Shown here: piece after piece, positions 14,701 through 22,879 of the stretch
How the letters are laid out: each line of letters opens with the position of its first letter
Numbering within the stretch: position 1 is the first letter of the stretch
DNA from: JAADEM01 sp965371855
GTDB lineage: Bacteria > Bacteroidota > Bacteroidia > Bacteroidales > Marinilabiliaceae
Direction of reading: 5' to 3'
Length of the DNA stretch: 37,063 nucleotides
Assembly: GCA_965371855.1 (NCBI GenBank)
Contig: CBDUZZ010000047.1
Coordinates: forward strand, 1 to 37,063
Program-made: the position numbers and the translations under genes
The notes under the pieces: model-generated
What the model saw: the letters and a program-made list of their open reading frames with translations, nothing else
Database searches by the model: none
Told to the model about the DNA's origin: nothing

Positions 14701-16045
14701 AGCTCTTGTAAAACGGATTGCTGATTCTTTTATGGGAGTAGCGGTGCAAAAACATATAAACTTTCATACTGATATTGAGGAACAGGATGAAGTTAGTTGG
14801 TTTGACCCTGACAAAATTGAAACAATTCTTTATAACTTGTTAAGTAATGCCTTCAAACACACGCCAAAAAACGGGAATGTACTTTTAGAACTCTCATATA
14901 ACAACGACAGCACACATATTACTATTAGTGATTCAGGCCCGGGCATAAGAGAAGAAGACAAAAACCGTATCTTCGACCGTTTTTATCAATCACAACATGC
15001 TCATGACCATGGGGAAGCCGGTACGGGAATAGGATTATCGCTCGTAAAAGAACTTGTTGAACTTCATAAAGGTTCAATATCTTTAAGTGATGATAACGAA
15101 TCAGGTGCTTCTTTTAAATTGGAAATCGGTGTGTCAAAACAACTTTTTAATATAGATGACATTGTTGATGATTATGTTACTCCTGATGAAACAAAAGAAC
15201 ACTTCATTGTCGAAGAAAAGCCTGTTCAGTCACAAACTGAGGATGCAGAAAATGAAGAAAAGCCTTTAGTTCTCATTGTTGAGGACAATCCTGATGTAAT
15301 GTTATACCTAAAGGATATTTTGTCTCCATATTTTAAAACTGAGACTGCCACCAACGGAGTGAAAGGGATGGAAAAAGCCTCTGCCACGCTACCTGCTCTG
15401 ATAGTTTCAGATGTTATGATGCCTGAAATGGATGGTTTCTCTTTCTGTAAAAAAGTAAAAGACAACTTTATTACCAGCCATATTCCGGTAATACTACTAA
15501 CTGCCCTTGATGGAGTAGAATCGAAAGTAGAAGGGAATGAACATGGTGCTGATGGATATATTACAAAACCATTTGACAAACAAGTATTGATAAGCCGGAT
15601 AAATAATTTAGTACAATCACGAAAACAACTTAAAGCACGTTTCACCGAACAGTGGGATTTTGTGGAAGAAATTGCAACCGGCTCTGCCGATAAACAGTTT
15701 ATAAAACGAGCTGCCGATAAGGTTGAAGAACTGATGAATGACCCTCACTTCAACGTGTCACTGATGGTAAAAGAGATGAAAGTAAGCCGTACTTTGCTAC
15801 ACATGAAACTAAGGGAACTTACAGGCCAATCGACTAGTGAATTTATAAGAACTATCAGATTGAAACAAGCTGCAAAACTATTAAAGCAGGGAGATAAAAA
15901 TATCAGCGAGGTTACTTATGCTGTTGGCTTTAATGACCCAAAATACTTTTCCAAAAGTTTTAAAAATCTATTTGGACTAACTCCAACACTGTTTCAGAAA
16001 GGTGATGTATCAAACAGTATTAAAACTCTTGTGGATGACGAATAG
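11795..16045 (+). CDS. hybrid two-component system regulator (HTCS)
   Basis: A 1416-residue one-protein sensor and regulator of the Bacteroidota HTCS class. Order: signal/anchor segment (about 13-30); periplasmic beta-propeller of Reg_prop repeats (about 40-720, with recurring 'W.GT..GL' units such as 'LWIGTDRGG'); Y_Y_Y domain (about 770-838); transmembrane helix (about 842-865); histidine kinase with the phospho-acceptor H900 in 'NISHEFRTPL', the N box 'NLLSNAFKHT' and the G boxes 'DSGPGI' and 'GTGIGLSLV'; receiver domain with the acceptor D1206 in 'VSDVMMPEMDG'; AraC-type DNA-binding domain at the end ('GFNDPKYFSKSFKNLFGLTP'). Such proteins sense an oligosaccharide in the periplasm and switch on a PUL. 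No SusC/SusD pair is adjacent; nearby candidates are the sugar operon at 4.1-9.2 kb and the glycosidases at 22.9-31.5 kb. Confidence 0.95.
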   Translation: MIGKIQIITDVKKKILLLILFIITYTFISAQGFKIDFRTFTTQDGLADNNIHCIIQDSRGFMWFGSEEGLHRYDGNNLKIYRRNNDGTGLSHNFIRALYEDKFGRLWIGTDRGGITILDLATETFHYIKHDSEDMSNGLLSDEVYCFSGSKDGNLWVGTESGLSYLKLNSDKNNPDIVVSYKHFQHSPNDSNSLAYPHVYSVLEDSEGTLWAGTSDGGLSKLNPGADSFINYKPDNKSKGSISALGIMTIYEDSKHNIWIGTWAHGLNLYSKKTDSFIKFHHAQKDTTSLSHDNIYSICEDQYNNLWIATYDGGINKLIADKNGDIQFQRYATRTSELMSFYKNRVKVIYADQSCSLWAGTLGNGITQISQMPEKFKQITKESNNVTGLIDNTINCIFPLSSDSALIGTKKGLQFMTWYPADNPSYFSFIPILNDSYSTPNFYNVNVTSAIKDNKGYYWVGTESNGVYKLKLAGNNIISFNHYSKNKSTPYQIYGNNIVEIFEHHNHIWVVTTNGVNVFNNELNKFIWKNENDRLIFPVTENPKTAYIDNQNRIFIGTEYEGLFVFSFSIENSIKAELTNEFNINTTPINLSSNNILSIADGPDNKIWVGTAKGLHLIDIENKTNISYKDIDGLPSASVTQIFKDNRGYYWFSTIQGLGRMDMTSNNISPFYMQGGFLSNFFSPAKIKLINNKLAMLPSKKGIWYFYPDIIQTNPFLAKPTITDFQISGQSVKPGIKMNNRVILTKALDNTKEAILRYDENVLRFEFSGLTFYKQNLNKYAYKLDGLENEWNYTNSNHRTVTYSNLAPKEYTFRVMATNNDGIWNPNETSLKIIIKPPFYKTWWAYLLYIFVFLSAIIFIPRFFINRIRLQENLKQEKTDREKESALNQMKLKFFTNISHEFRTPLSLISGPLNEMLSIKELKPTQIKSQLEMIKRNSDRLLRLINQLMDFRKVMQGNMKLAIYKGDFSALVKRIADSFMGVAVQKHINFHTDIEEQDEVSWFDPDKIETILYNLLSNAFKHTPKNGNVLLELSYNNDSTHITISDSGPGIREEDKNRIFDRFYQSQHAHDHGEAGTGIGLSLVKELVELHKGSISLSDDNESGASFKLEIGVSKQLFNIDDIVDDYVTPDETKEHFIVEEKPVQSQTEDAENEEKPLVLIVEDNPDVMLYLKDILSPYFKTETATNGVKGMEKASATLPALIVSDVMMPEMDGFSFCKKVKDNFITSHIPVILLTALDGVESKVEGNEHGADGYITKPFDKQVLISRINNLVQSRKQLKARFTEQWDFVEEIATGSADKQFIKRAADKVEELMNDPHFNVSLMVKEMKVSRTLLHMKLRELTGQSTSEFIRTIRLKQAAKLLKQGDKNISEVTYAVGFNDPKYFSKSFKNLFGLTPTLFQKGDVSNSIKTLVDDE

Positions 16046-16183
16046 GATGTGAGATTTGAGATGTGAGGATTTATAATTTGCGATTTATGATATTTGATTT
16101 TTGATGTATGAAGAATATTTGAATATAATTTGTTTAACTGTAAAACCATAACCCTTATATCATTTTAACATTCACTCATTCAC

Positions 16184-16828
16184 TCACTCATTGCTAAGTC
16201 TTACATAATACTTGCAAAAATCTTTCAGCCCGCAATGAAAACATTTAGGATTACGGGCGATGCACACATAGCGTCCGTGTAAAATTAGCCAGTGGTGCCC
16301 AATGGGTAAAATATCCTCGGGAATATATTTAACAAGTTGTCTTTCAGTATCAAGTGGTGATTTGGAGTTTGTTGTTAGCCCAATACGTGATGATACCCTA
16401 AAAACATGAGTATCCACAGCCATTGCAGGCTTATTGAAAATGACAGAAATTATTACATTGGCTGTCTTTCGACCTACCCCGGGCAATGTCTGAAGCTCTT
16501 TGATGTCATTAGGCATAACACCATTAAACTCATCAACTAAAACATTTGCCATCCCAACCAGATGCTTACTCTTATTGTTTGGATAGCTGCATGTCTTTAT
16601 CAAATGAAATACATCTTCCTGTTTAGCATTTTTCATGTCGTATACCGTAGGATACATTTCAAAAATGGCAGGGGTTAATGTATTTACCCTTTTATCAGTA
16701 CACTGTGCCGAAAGAATTACTGCTACCAATAGTTCATAGGGGTTTGTATAATTCAGCTCTGTTTCGGCAACAGGCATATGTATCTTAAAATATTCTATAA
16801 ATTTCTCGAAACGCTCTTTCTTTGTCAT
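16184..16828 (-). CDS. nth: endonuclease III
   Basis: A 214-residue DNA glycosylase/AP lyase that removes oxidised pyrimidines in base-excision repair. The helix-hairpin-helix is 'LPGVGRKTANVI' with the catalytic lysine K121, and the catalytic aspartate is D139 in 'AVDTHVFRV'. The 4Fe-4S cluster motif C-X6-C-X2-C-X5-C is complete near the end ('CIARNPKCFHCGLKDFC'). The length is close to the E. coli enzyme. It converges on the HTCS gene with 138 AT-rich bases between. That spacer contains repeated words like GATTTGAGATGTGAG and nothing functional that can be seen. A T-rich tract lies just before its start. Confidence 0.96.
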   Translation of the reverse strand: MTKKERFEKFIEYFKIHMPVAETELNYTNPYELLVAVILSAQCTDKRVNTLTPAIFEMYPTVYDMKNAKQEDVFHLIKTCSYPNNKSKHLVGMANVLVDEFNGVMPNDIKELQTLPGVGRKTANVIISVIFNKPAMAVDTHVFRVSSRIGLTTNSKSPLDTERQLVKYIPEDILPIGHHWLILHGRYVCIARNPKCFHCGLKDFCKYYVRLSNE

Positions 16829-16968
16829 TTTTTTTTATTTTTTTATTTTTTTTTATTGATTATTTGGATATTAGGTTATTTGACTTTACGGTAATTCGAG
16901 TTTTTGAGCATTGCATCATTGCATCATTAAATCATTAATAAATCAGCTAATAGCTAATCTCTTTCTTA

Positions 16969-17778
16969 TCATAAAAACAGTAACAAACTTATTGCCATTA
17001 CTGCCATACCTGCAACCATACCATAAATAGACAAATGATGTTCTCCATATTCACGGGCAGCAGGCAGCAACTCATCAATACTTATAAAAACCATAATGCC
17101 GGCAACTGACGAAAACAGTATGCCAAAAGTAAGCGGTCCCATAAAAGGCATTAATATCAGATAGCCTACCAATGCTCCTATCGGCTCCGACAATCCTGAC
17201 AGGAAACTCAGCCTGAAAGCTTTTTTCTTATCTCCGGTGGCATAATAAATTGGTACAGAAATAGCTATCCCTTCAGGAATATTGTGTATGGCAATAGCTA
17301 TGGCAATGGCAATACCAAGACTGGGATTTTGAAGTGCAGCAGTAAATGTAGCCAGCCCTTCGGGAAAATTATGTATCCCAATGGCAAGAGCTGTCATTAA
17401 TCCCATTCGCATCAGTTTGTGGTCTTTGTGTTTCTTTTTATCGGTCATCTCCTCAATCGAATGCATCTCATGCGGATTTTCTTCAACAGGAATAAACTTA
17501 TCTATCAATGCTATAAATATCATTCCTGCAAAAAATGCTAATACAGTATAAATTGTTCCCGTTTTTTCACCAAGTTCCTCAATCAAAACACGTCTTGCCT
17601 CATCAAAAATCTCCACAAAAGAAACGTAAATCATTACACCTGCTGAAAAGCCTAATGAAATGGATAAGAAACGTGTATTAGTACGTTTGGCAAAAAATGC
17701 CATCGCACTACCTATTCCTGTGCTTAATCCAGCAAACAAGGTTAATCCAAAAGCAAATAATACACTATTCAATTCCAT
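16969..17778 (-). CDS. zupT: ZIP family metal transporter, ZupT-like
   Basis: A 269-residue inner-membrane importer for zinc and related divalent metals. Eight hydrophobic helices are visible. The metal-binding helices 'GIHNFPEGLATF' (about 133-144) and 'AIHNIPEGIAISVP' (about 163-176) carry the paired HN-PEG motifs typical of ZupT. A histidine/lysine-rich loop (about 103-123, 'DKKKHKDHK') lies between helices 3 and 4. It is a single gene between nth (minus) and the divergent sugar symporter. The spacer to nth contains the low-complexity words GCATCATT and AAATCATTAA. No metal-regulator site was recognised upstream. Confidence 0.93.
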   Translation of the reverse strand: MELNSVLFAFGLTLFAGLSTGIGSAMAFFAKRTNTRFLSISLGFSAGVMIYVSFVEIFDEARRVLIEELGEKTGTIYTVLAFFAGMIFIALIDKFIPVEENPHEMHSIEEMTDKKKHKDHKLMRMGLMTALAIGIHNFPEGLATFTAALQNPSLGIAIAIAIAIHNIPEGIAISVPIYYATGDKKKAFRLSFLSGLSEPIGALVGYLILMPFMGPLTFGILFSSVAGIMVFISIDELLPAAREYGEHHLSIYGMVAGMAVMAISLLLFL

Positions 17779-17979
17779 ACAACAAATATTTTTTCAAAGT
17801 AACAATATAAACAATATTTCTACAACCCAATTACTTGAAAACGTAAAAAGCTGGAAGATTGTTCACCAATTTAATTCAAAACTATATAAGAGGAGGAAAT
17901 GTTTATAAAAATACTATATTTGTTATCCTAAGGATAAACTTTAAAATAAATTATATTAGAATATTTAAAAGACAGCTTT

Positions 17980-19242
17980 ATGACAACAAACACATCAACG
18001 AGTAAAAATAGTTCTTATTTTATCCCTCTAGTGATTATCGGAACAATGTTTTTTGCTATTGGGTTTGCTCTGGGGATTAATAGTTATCTTATTCCTTTGT
18101 TAAACCAAGCATTAGATATCTCATCAGGCCAATCATATCTGGTACTGGCTGCAACCTTTTCAGCATTCCTTATTTTTGGATATCCTGCTTCAATAGTAAT
18201 CAGAAAAATTGGCTATAAATACACAATGGCTCTTTCATTTTTAATGTTTGCTGTTGGATTCCTTCTGTTTATTCCGTCTGCAAGTATGAAAAGCTTACCT
18301 CTTTTTCTTGTAGCTTCTTTTATCAGTGGTATGGGAAATACTTTTCTTCAGGCATCAGTTAATCCATACATAACCATTTTAGGTCCAATGGAGAGTGCTG
18401 CGAAAAGAATGAGTATTATGGGTATAGCCAATAAACTGGCATGGCCTATTGCTCCCCTGTTTCTCTCTTTAGTTATTGGTAAAAGCCTTGACGATGTAAT
18501 TCTTACAGATATTAACCTTCCATTTTATATTATTATTGGAGTGTTTTTGTTATTAGGAGTTATTGCACTCATGGCTCCTCTGCCTGAAGTTAAAGCTGTT
18601 GGCGAAGAAGAAGGTAAAGAGGAAGAATCGCCTTATGCTGCCGGCAAAACTTCAATATGGCAATTCCCTCATCTGCTCCTAGGTGTTCTTGCTCTGTTTT
18701 TATATGTAGGAGCCGAAACAATTGCTCTGGGTACTCTTATTGATTATGCAAAAAGCCTTGGACTTGATAATCCTGAAAACCAAACTTGGATTGCATCCTT
18801 ACTAGGATTTAATAAGCCTGAAGATTATGCCTGGATTGCTCCTGTTGGATTAGTACTGGGATATATTGCCGGAATTATTTTTATACCGAAATATTTAAAA
18901 CAAGATAAAGCACTTATAATTTGCGCTATTATAGCTATATTAGGTTCTTTAGCAGTTGTGTTTGCTCCTAGTGGTATATCCATCTTTTTCATTGTGTTTG
19001 TGGCTTTAGGAGCATCATTAATGTGGCCTGCACTGTGGCCTCTCGCTATGGCTGACCTGGGAAAATTCACTAAAACAGGATCTTCCCTTATGGTTATTGC
19101 TATCGTTGGTGGTGCAGTTTTTCCTGTATTATATGGTTTCCTTAAAGATGCCATTGGTGCTCAGGATGCATATTGGCTTGTTGTTCCAATCTTTTTATAT
19201 ATTCTTTGGTATGCGCTGAGTGGACATAAAATAAGAGTATAA
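17980..19242 (+). CDS. FucP/GluP-type sugar:proton symporter (MFS)
   Basis: A 420-residue major facilitator of the FHS (fucose-galactose-glucose) family with 12 hydrophobic helices. Family marks are 'GFALGINSYLIPLL' in helix 1, 'GYPASIVIRKIGYKY' in the loop 2-3 region, 'GMGNTFLQASVNPYITILGP' (about 114-133) and 'YVGAETIALGTLIDYA' in helix 7. The cytoplasmic loop at about 205-222 is acidic. It imports a monosaccharide with protons. Its place, some 4 kb from PUL-type glycosidases, fits uptake of released fucose, galactose, glucose or related sugars. It is transcribed away from zupT; a possible -7 box TATATTTG is at 17915-17922. A terminator follows at 19263. Confidence 0.9.
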   Translation: MTTNTSTSKNSSYFIPLVIIGTMFFAIGFALGINSYLIPLLNQALDISSGQSYLVLAATFSAFLIFGYPASIVIRKIGYKYTMALSFLMFAVGFLLFIPSASMKSLPLFLVASFISGMGNTFLQASVNPYITILGPMESAAKRMSIMGIANKLAWPIAPLFLSLVIGKSLDDVILTDINLPFYIIIGVFLLLGVIALMAPLPEVKAVGEEEGKEEESPYAAGKTSIWQFPHLLLGVLALFLYVGAETIALGTLIDYAKSLGLDNPENQTWIASLLGFNKPEDYAWIAPVGLVLGYIAGIIFIPKYLKQDKALIICAIIAILGSLAVVFAPSGISIFFIVFVALGASLMWPALWPLAMADLGKFTKTGSSLMVIAIVGGAVFPVLYGFLKDAIGAQDAYWLVVPIFLYILWYALSGHKIRV

Positions 19243-19262
19243 GTTTATATAACAAATTTTTT

Positions 19263-19294
19263 ACGGCTGTTCTATTTATTGAACAGCCGTTTTT
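19263..19294 (+). terminator. intrinsic terminator of the sugar symporter gene
   Basis: ACGGCTGTTC (19263-19272) pairs perfectly with GAACAGCCGT (19281-19290) across an 8-nt loop and is followed by TTTTG. It lies 21 bases after the symporter stop codon. Confidence 0.88.
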
Positions 19295-19305
19295 GTTTAA
19301 ATTTG
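19275..19305 (+). promoter_or_regulatory. probable promoter of the 189-residue protein
   Basis: TTTA (19275-19278), a 19-nt spacer and TAAATTTG (19298-19305) fit the Bacteroidota promoter with one mismatch in the -33 box. It overlaps the preceding terminator, and the ATG is 12 nt downstream. Confidence 0.5.
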
Positions 19306-19317
19306 TAATAAAAACTT

Positions 19318-19887
19318 ATGCAGGAGATTGAGCCATATCATAGCTGGGAGAATATTTACAACTGTTACAAAGACAGTAATTCGCCTTTTTACGGGCATAG
19401 CCATGATCCTTTTCTGTGTAGAAACACTATCTACAACCATTATATCAACCCTGCCTGGGATGAATTTGGATCTAACACCCTATACATGAAACTGCTGTAT
19501 GTAGATTATGATAAAGGTGCTGCAATAATTGAGCTGATAGGCGAATGGAACGACTGTCTTTACAATGATATCATGCACTTTAAAAGAAATATTGTTGAAC
19601 AGCTTGAAGAAAACAATATATCAAAATTTATCCTTATCGGCGAAAATGTTTTGAATTTTCATTTTTCGGATGACTCCTATTATGAAGACTGGTTCAATGA
19701 CATTGAAGATGGCTGGATTGTTGCAATAAATTTCAGAGAACATGTTTTAAGAGAGTTTGATAAGATTGGACTGTACAACTATTTTGTATATGATGGTCTG
19801 TTTAATGAAATAAAGTGGCGTACAATAAATCCTGACAAACTAATAGAAGCCATTGATGCCCTGATGAACAGATCACTTAACCCTTAA
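19318..19887 (+). CDS. conserved-looking hypothetical protein (189 aa)
   Basis: The family is not recognised. It is a soluble acidic protein rich in aromatic residues, without signal peptide or membrane segment. The middle alternates beta-like and helical parts: 'NTLYMKLLYVDYDKGAAIIELIG', 'KFILIGENVLNFHF' and 'GWIVAINFREHVL'. The order suggests a compact alpha/beta fold of about 190 residues. Codon use and composition match the neighbouring core genes, so it is probably a real chromosomal gene of this lineage. It has its own terminator-bounded unit between the symporter and the candidate small RNA. Confidence 0.75.
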   Translation: MQEIEPYHSWENIYNCYKDSNSPFYGHSHDPFLCRNTIYNHYINPAWDEFGSNTLYMKLLYVDYDKGAAIIELIGEWNDCLYNDIMHFKRNIVEQLEENNISKFILIGENVLNFHFSDDSYYEDWFNDIEDGWIVAINFREHVLREFDKIGLYNYFVYDGLFNEIKWRTINPDKLIEAIDALMNRSLNP

Positions 19888-19911
19888 AGTTTTTCTTTTT
19901 GCTATACATAT

Positions 19912-20033
19912 AAAAAAAGCCTGCCAAGATATGACAGGCAAAGAAACATTCTGAAAAAAAATAAACTAACCTAAACCTTACACACATCCGAATGTTTCTA
20001 TTTGGGGACCAGGAGAGTCTCGTTTAGTTTTGT
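19912..20033 (-). ncRNA. candidate small RNA (~120 nt)
   Basis: Inside the gene-free stretch 19888-20269 the minus strand has a promoter (20039-20070), then about 120 nt ending in an intrinsic terminator. The terminator stem GCCTGTC (19939-19933) pairs with GGCAGGC (19925-19919) and is followed by seven Ts (19918-19912). On the minus strand the one non-Watson-Crick pair is U-G, whereas on the plus strand it would be a C-A mismatch, which supports this orientation. A second stem, AGAAACATTC/GAATGTTTCT (19999-19990 with 19951-19942), has 10 perfect base pairs. No start codon with a sensible frame was found. No match to a known RNA family was recognised. Confidence 0.6.
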
Positions 20034-20038
20034 AAATA

Positions 20039-20070
20039 CAAATATAAGGTCATAACGATGCGATGTCAAT
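20039..20070 (-). promoter_or_regulatory. promoter of the candidate small RNA
   Basis: On the minus strand ATTG (20070-20067), a 20-nt spacer and TATATTTG (20046-20039) give a full -7 box and a -33 box with one mismatch. Transcription would start near 20033. The remaining part of the spacer up to mutS2 (20071-20269) is made of AT-rich words such as ATTAGCACATTAACAAATTA, with a possible plus-strand -7 box TATTTTTG at 20245-20252. Confidence 0.5.
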
Positions 20071-20269
20071 AGTTTTCTTAAGTTTTTTCAGAAAAAATAA
20101 TTTTGCTGTTCAATTGTTGACTGTTAACCTTTAGCAATAAGTTCAACCAATTGACACAAACTAATTATCAAATCAATACATTAGCACATTAACAAATTAC
20201 TAAATCACCGAATAAACAAATAAACAAGTAACCAACAATTTAGCTATTTTTGCATAAAACTTTATTATT

Positions 20270-22765
20270 GTGATATATCCTGTCAGTTTCGAACAAAAAA
20301 TAAAATTCTCTAATATACGATCATTGGTTAAAGAGCAATGTTTAAGTACTCTTGGCAAGGAAGAGACGGATAACATGCAGTATTATACCGATTTCAAACA
20401 TGTAAAAACACTGCTTAACCAAACTGCTGAATTCACACGTATCTTCTTTGAAGAAACCCAGTTCCCTACAGGATATTTTATTGATGTTCGTGAATCGCTG
20501 GTCAGGATAAGACTTGAAGGCAGATTTATGGAGGAGGAAGAACTGTTCGGACTTAAACGTTCTCTTACCACAGTAAAAGATATCACAAGGTTCTTCAGCC
20601 AAAAAGAGAAGGATGAATATCCATATTTGAAGGAGAAGATGAAAGATGTTCAGGCGTTCCCGTTCCTGATTGAAAGAATTGATGCTATTTTAAACAAGCA
20701 CGGAAAAATAAAAGACAATGCCTCTCCTGAACTTTTTCGTATCAGAAAAGAGATACGAAACAAGCAGAAAAGTATATCAGGAAGGCTGGCAACAATACTA
20801 AAACATATAAAGCAAAGTGGATTCACCGATAGTGATGTGTCAATAGCCATACGCGACGGCAGGGCTGTTATTCCGGTTAACTCTGCCTATAAACGTAAGA
20901 TTAACGGAATAATACATGATGAATCGGCAACAGGAAAAACAACCTTTATTGAACCTGCCGATGTTGTTGAGATAAACAACGAGGTGCGTGAACTGGAATA
21001 TGCCGAACGCCGTGAAATCACAAAAATACTTATAGAAACGGCTGATATCATAAGACCATATATTGATGAGCTGACAGACTCTTTTCATTTTCTGGGTGAG
21101 ATAGATTTTATCAGGGCAAAAGCAAAGTTTGCATTAACTATCAATGCCTGTCTACCGGAGATTTCTGATAAAACAGATTTTAATTGGGTTGAAGCCATTC
21201 ATCCGCTGCTCTTTTTACAGCACACAGAATCGGGCAAAGAGGTTATTCCGCTTGACATAAATCTATCTTCTCCCGATAAACGAATACTGCTTATCTCAGG
21301 GCCTAATGCCGGTGGAAAATCCGTCTGTCTGCAAACGGTGGGATTGCTGCAATATATGCTGCAATGTGGATTACTGGTTCCTGTTAACGAGAAATCCAAA
21401 ATGGGATTTTTTGATAATATCTTTATTGATATGGGTGATGAACAGAGTATCGAGAATGACCTCAGTACATACAGTTCACACCTGATGAACATGAAATACT
21501 TTACAAAAAACAGTAACATTAAAACTCTTCTGTTGATTGATGAATTCGGCACAGGTACTGAGCCTATGCTGGGTGGCTCCATTGCTGAGGCTGTACTGGC
21601 ACAGCTGAACAAACAAGGTGTATATGGAGTTATCACTACTCACTACACAAACCTTAAACATTTTGCCGCTCAAAGCGATGGTATTGAAAACGGTGCAATG
21701 CTTTTTGACACTCATCGTATTCAACCTATGTTTAAATTGCAGATTGGTCAGCCGGGCAGTTCTTTTGCTTTTGAGATTGCGCATAAAATAGGTCTGGCTG
21801 AAAATATTCTGAATGAAGCTAAAGAAAATATTGGTCAGGAAAATATTGATTTCGATAAACACCTGCGTGAGATAGTCAGGGATAAACATTATTGGGAGCA
21901 GAAACGTAATAACATACGTATTAACGATAAAAAGCTTAACGATGTTTTGAGCCGATATCAACAGGCACTGCAAGATGTAAAAAAGGAGCGTAAAGAGATA
22001 CTGGAGCAGGCCAGAATAAAAGCAGACAGGTTACTCTCGGAAACGAATAAAAAGATAGAAAACACGATCAAAGCTATCCGGGAATCGCAGGCTGAGAAAG
22101 AAAAAACACGGATGGCAAGACATGAACTGGAGAAATTCAAAAAGGAGAAAGTTGAAAAAGAGACCGATAAACAAAGCAGGATTGACAGGAAAATTGAGAA
22201 ACTAAAAGAGAGGGAAAAGCGTAAAGTAAACAAGAAATCAACTAAAACATCCGGCACTGAAAAAGACAAGCCTGCAAAAGATGACGGGATAATTCGGAAA
22301 GGTGATTTTGTGAAACTGGCAAATCAGCCTATGCCCGGCGAGGTAATTAGTGTTTCAGGTAAGGAGGCTGTTGTTGGCTTTGGTAATATGGCTACTACTG
22401 TTAAATTTACACGTCTGGTAAAACTCAGCAGTAATACATATAAAAAACAGACAAAAGAGAGCCAACAATCATCTACCGTAACTAATGTGGCAGAACGGAT
22501 ACGTAATATAAAACTGAATTTTAAGCCCGATATCGATATCCGTGGCATGCGTGCCAATGATGCAATAGAGAGGGTGATAAAACATCTTGACGAGGCTGTA
22601 ATTTCAGAGACATCAACTGTAAAGATACTTCACGGCAAAGGTGACGGAATACTCCGGCAAATGATTAGAGAATACCTGAACACGATGCCTTTTGTTAAAA
22701 ACTACCGCGACGAGCATGTCCAGTACGGTGGTAGCGGAATAACTATTGTGGAGTTGGATATTTAG
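20270..22765 (+). CDS. mutS2: MutS2 (endonuclease/ribosome-rescue ATPase)
   Basis: An 831-residue MutS2 protein. It lacks the mismatch-binding domains of MutS and begins with the core/lever region. The ATPase has Walker A 'GPNAGGKS' at 344-351 and Walker B 'LLLIDEFGTGTEP' near 420. A long charged coiled coil follows (about 520-660), then a KOW-like segment and the Smr domain at the C-terminus (about 755-831, with 'DIRGMRANDAIERV' and 'ILHGKGDGILRQMI'). MutS2 has been implicated in suppressing recombination and in splitting collided ribosomes. The start codon is GTG at 20270; the resulting N-terminus MIYPVSFEQK agrees with family members, so the GTG is credible. Confidence 0.95.
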   Translation: MIYPVSFEQKIKFSNIRSLVKEQCLSTLGKEETDNMQYYTDFKHVKTLLNQTAEFTRIFFEETQFPTGYFIDVRESLVRIRLEGRFMEEEELFGLKRSLTTVKDITRFFSQKEKDEYPYLKEKMKDVQAFPFLIERIDAILNKHGKIKDNASPELFRIRKEIRNKQKSISGRLATILKHIKQSGFTDSDVSIAIRDGRAVIPVNSAYKRKINGIIHDESATGKTTFIEPADVVEINNEVRELEYAERREITKILIETADIIRPYIDELTDSFHFLGEIDFIRAKAKFALTINACLPEISDKTDFNWVEAIHPLLFLQHTESGKEVIPLDINLSSPDKRILLISGPNAGGKSVCLQTVGLLQYMLQCGLLVPVNEKSKMGFFDNIFIDMGDEQSIENDLSTYSSHLMNMKYFTKNSNIKTLLLIDEFGTGTEPMLGGSIAEAVLAQLNKQGVYGVITTHYTNLKHFAAQSDGIENGAMLFDTHRIQPMFKLQIGQPGSSFAFEIAHKIGLAENILNEAKENIGQENIDFDKHLREIVRDKHYWEQKRNNIRINDKKLNDVLSRYQQALQDVKKERKEILEQARIKADRLLSETNKKIENTIKAIRESQAEKEKTRMARHELEKFKKEKVEKETDKQSRIDRKIEKLKEREKRKVNKKSTKTSGTEKDKPAKDDGIIRKGDFVKLANQPMPGEVISVSGKEAVVGFGNMATTVKFTRLVKLSSNTYKKQTKESQQSSTVTNVAERIRNIKLNFKPDIDIRGMRANDAIERVIKHLDEAVISETSTVKILHGKGDGILRQMIREYLNTMPFVKNYRDEHVQYGGSGITIVELDI

Positions 22766-22826
22766 ATTCTTGAGTTCTAAGTCGAAAAATATTGATAAAT
22801 AGCCACGAATGCATGAATAAAAAAAC

Positions 22827-22879
22827 ACTCTGTGTCTCAGTGCCTCTGTGTTAGTCATTTACTAAATTATATACAGATG
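22827..22879 (+). repeat. dispersed repeat abutting an ATG, copy 2
   Basis: These 53 bases match 5573-5521 (minus strand) at about 85% identity without gaps and again end exactly in a lipoprotein start codon. The copy is preceded by GCCACGAATGCATGAATAA, another common spacer word of these genomes. Confidence 0.7.

Noticed and set aside
15226..15645. 139-codon frame antisense to the HTCS receiver domain
   Set aside because: The sense strand encodes a clear receiver domain with all key residues; the antisense frame is a composition effect.
16900..16945. Repeated words GCATCATT / AAATCATTAA between nth and zupT, similar to 31548-31587
   Set aside because: Low-complexity spacer words common in AT-rich Bacteroidota genomes; no consistent unit length or structure, so not called as a repeat family or CRISPR.
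17892..17922. Possible promoter of the sugar symporter (TATATTTG at 17915)
   Set aside because: A good -7 box, but no TTTG-like -33 box at 19-20 nt spacing and a leader of ~60 nt; too weak to list as a promoter.
21476..21973. 165-codon and other long antisense frames over mutS2
   Set aside because: mutS2 is intact with its ATPase and Smr motifs. The antisense products show no family or domain features.
22832..22876. Fifteen-codon extension of the beta-helix lipoprotein
   Set aside because: Same repeat and same argument: the start at 22877 restores a proper lipoprotein signal.
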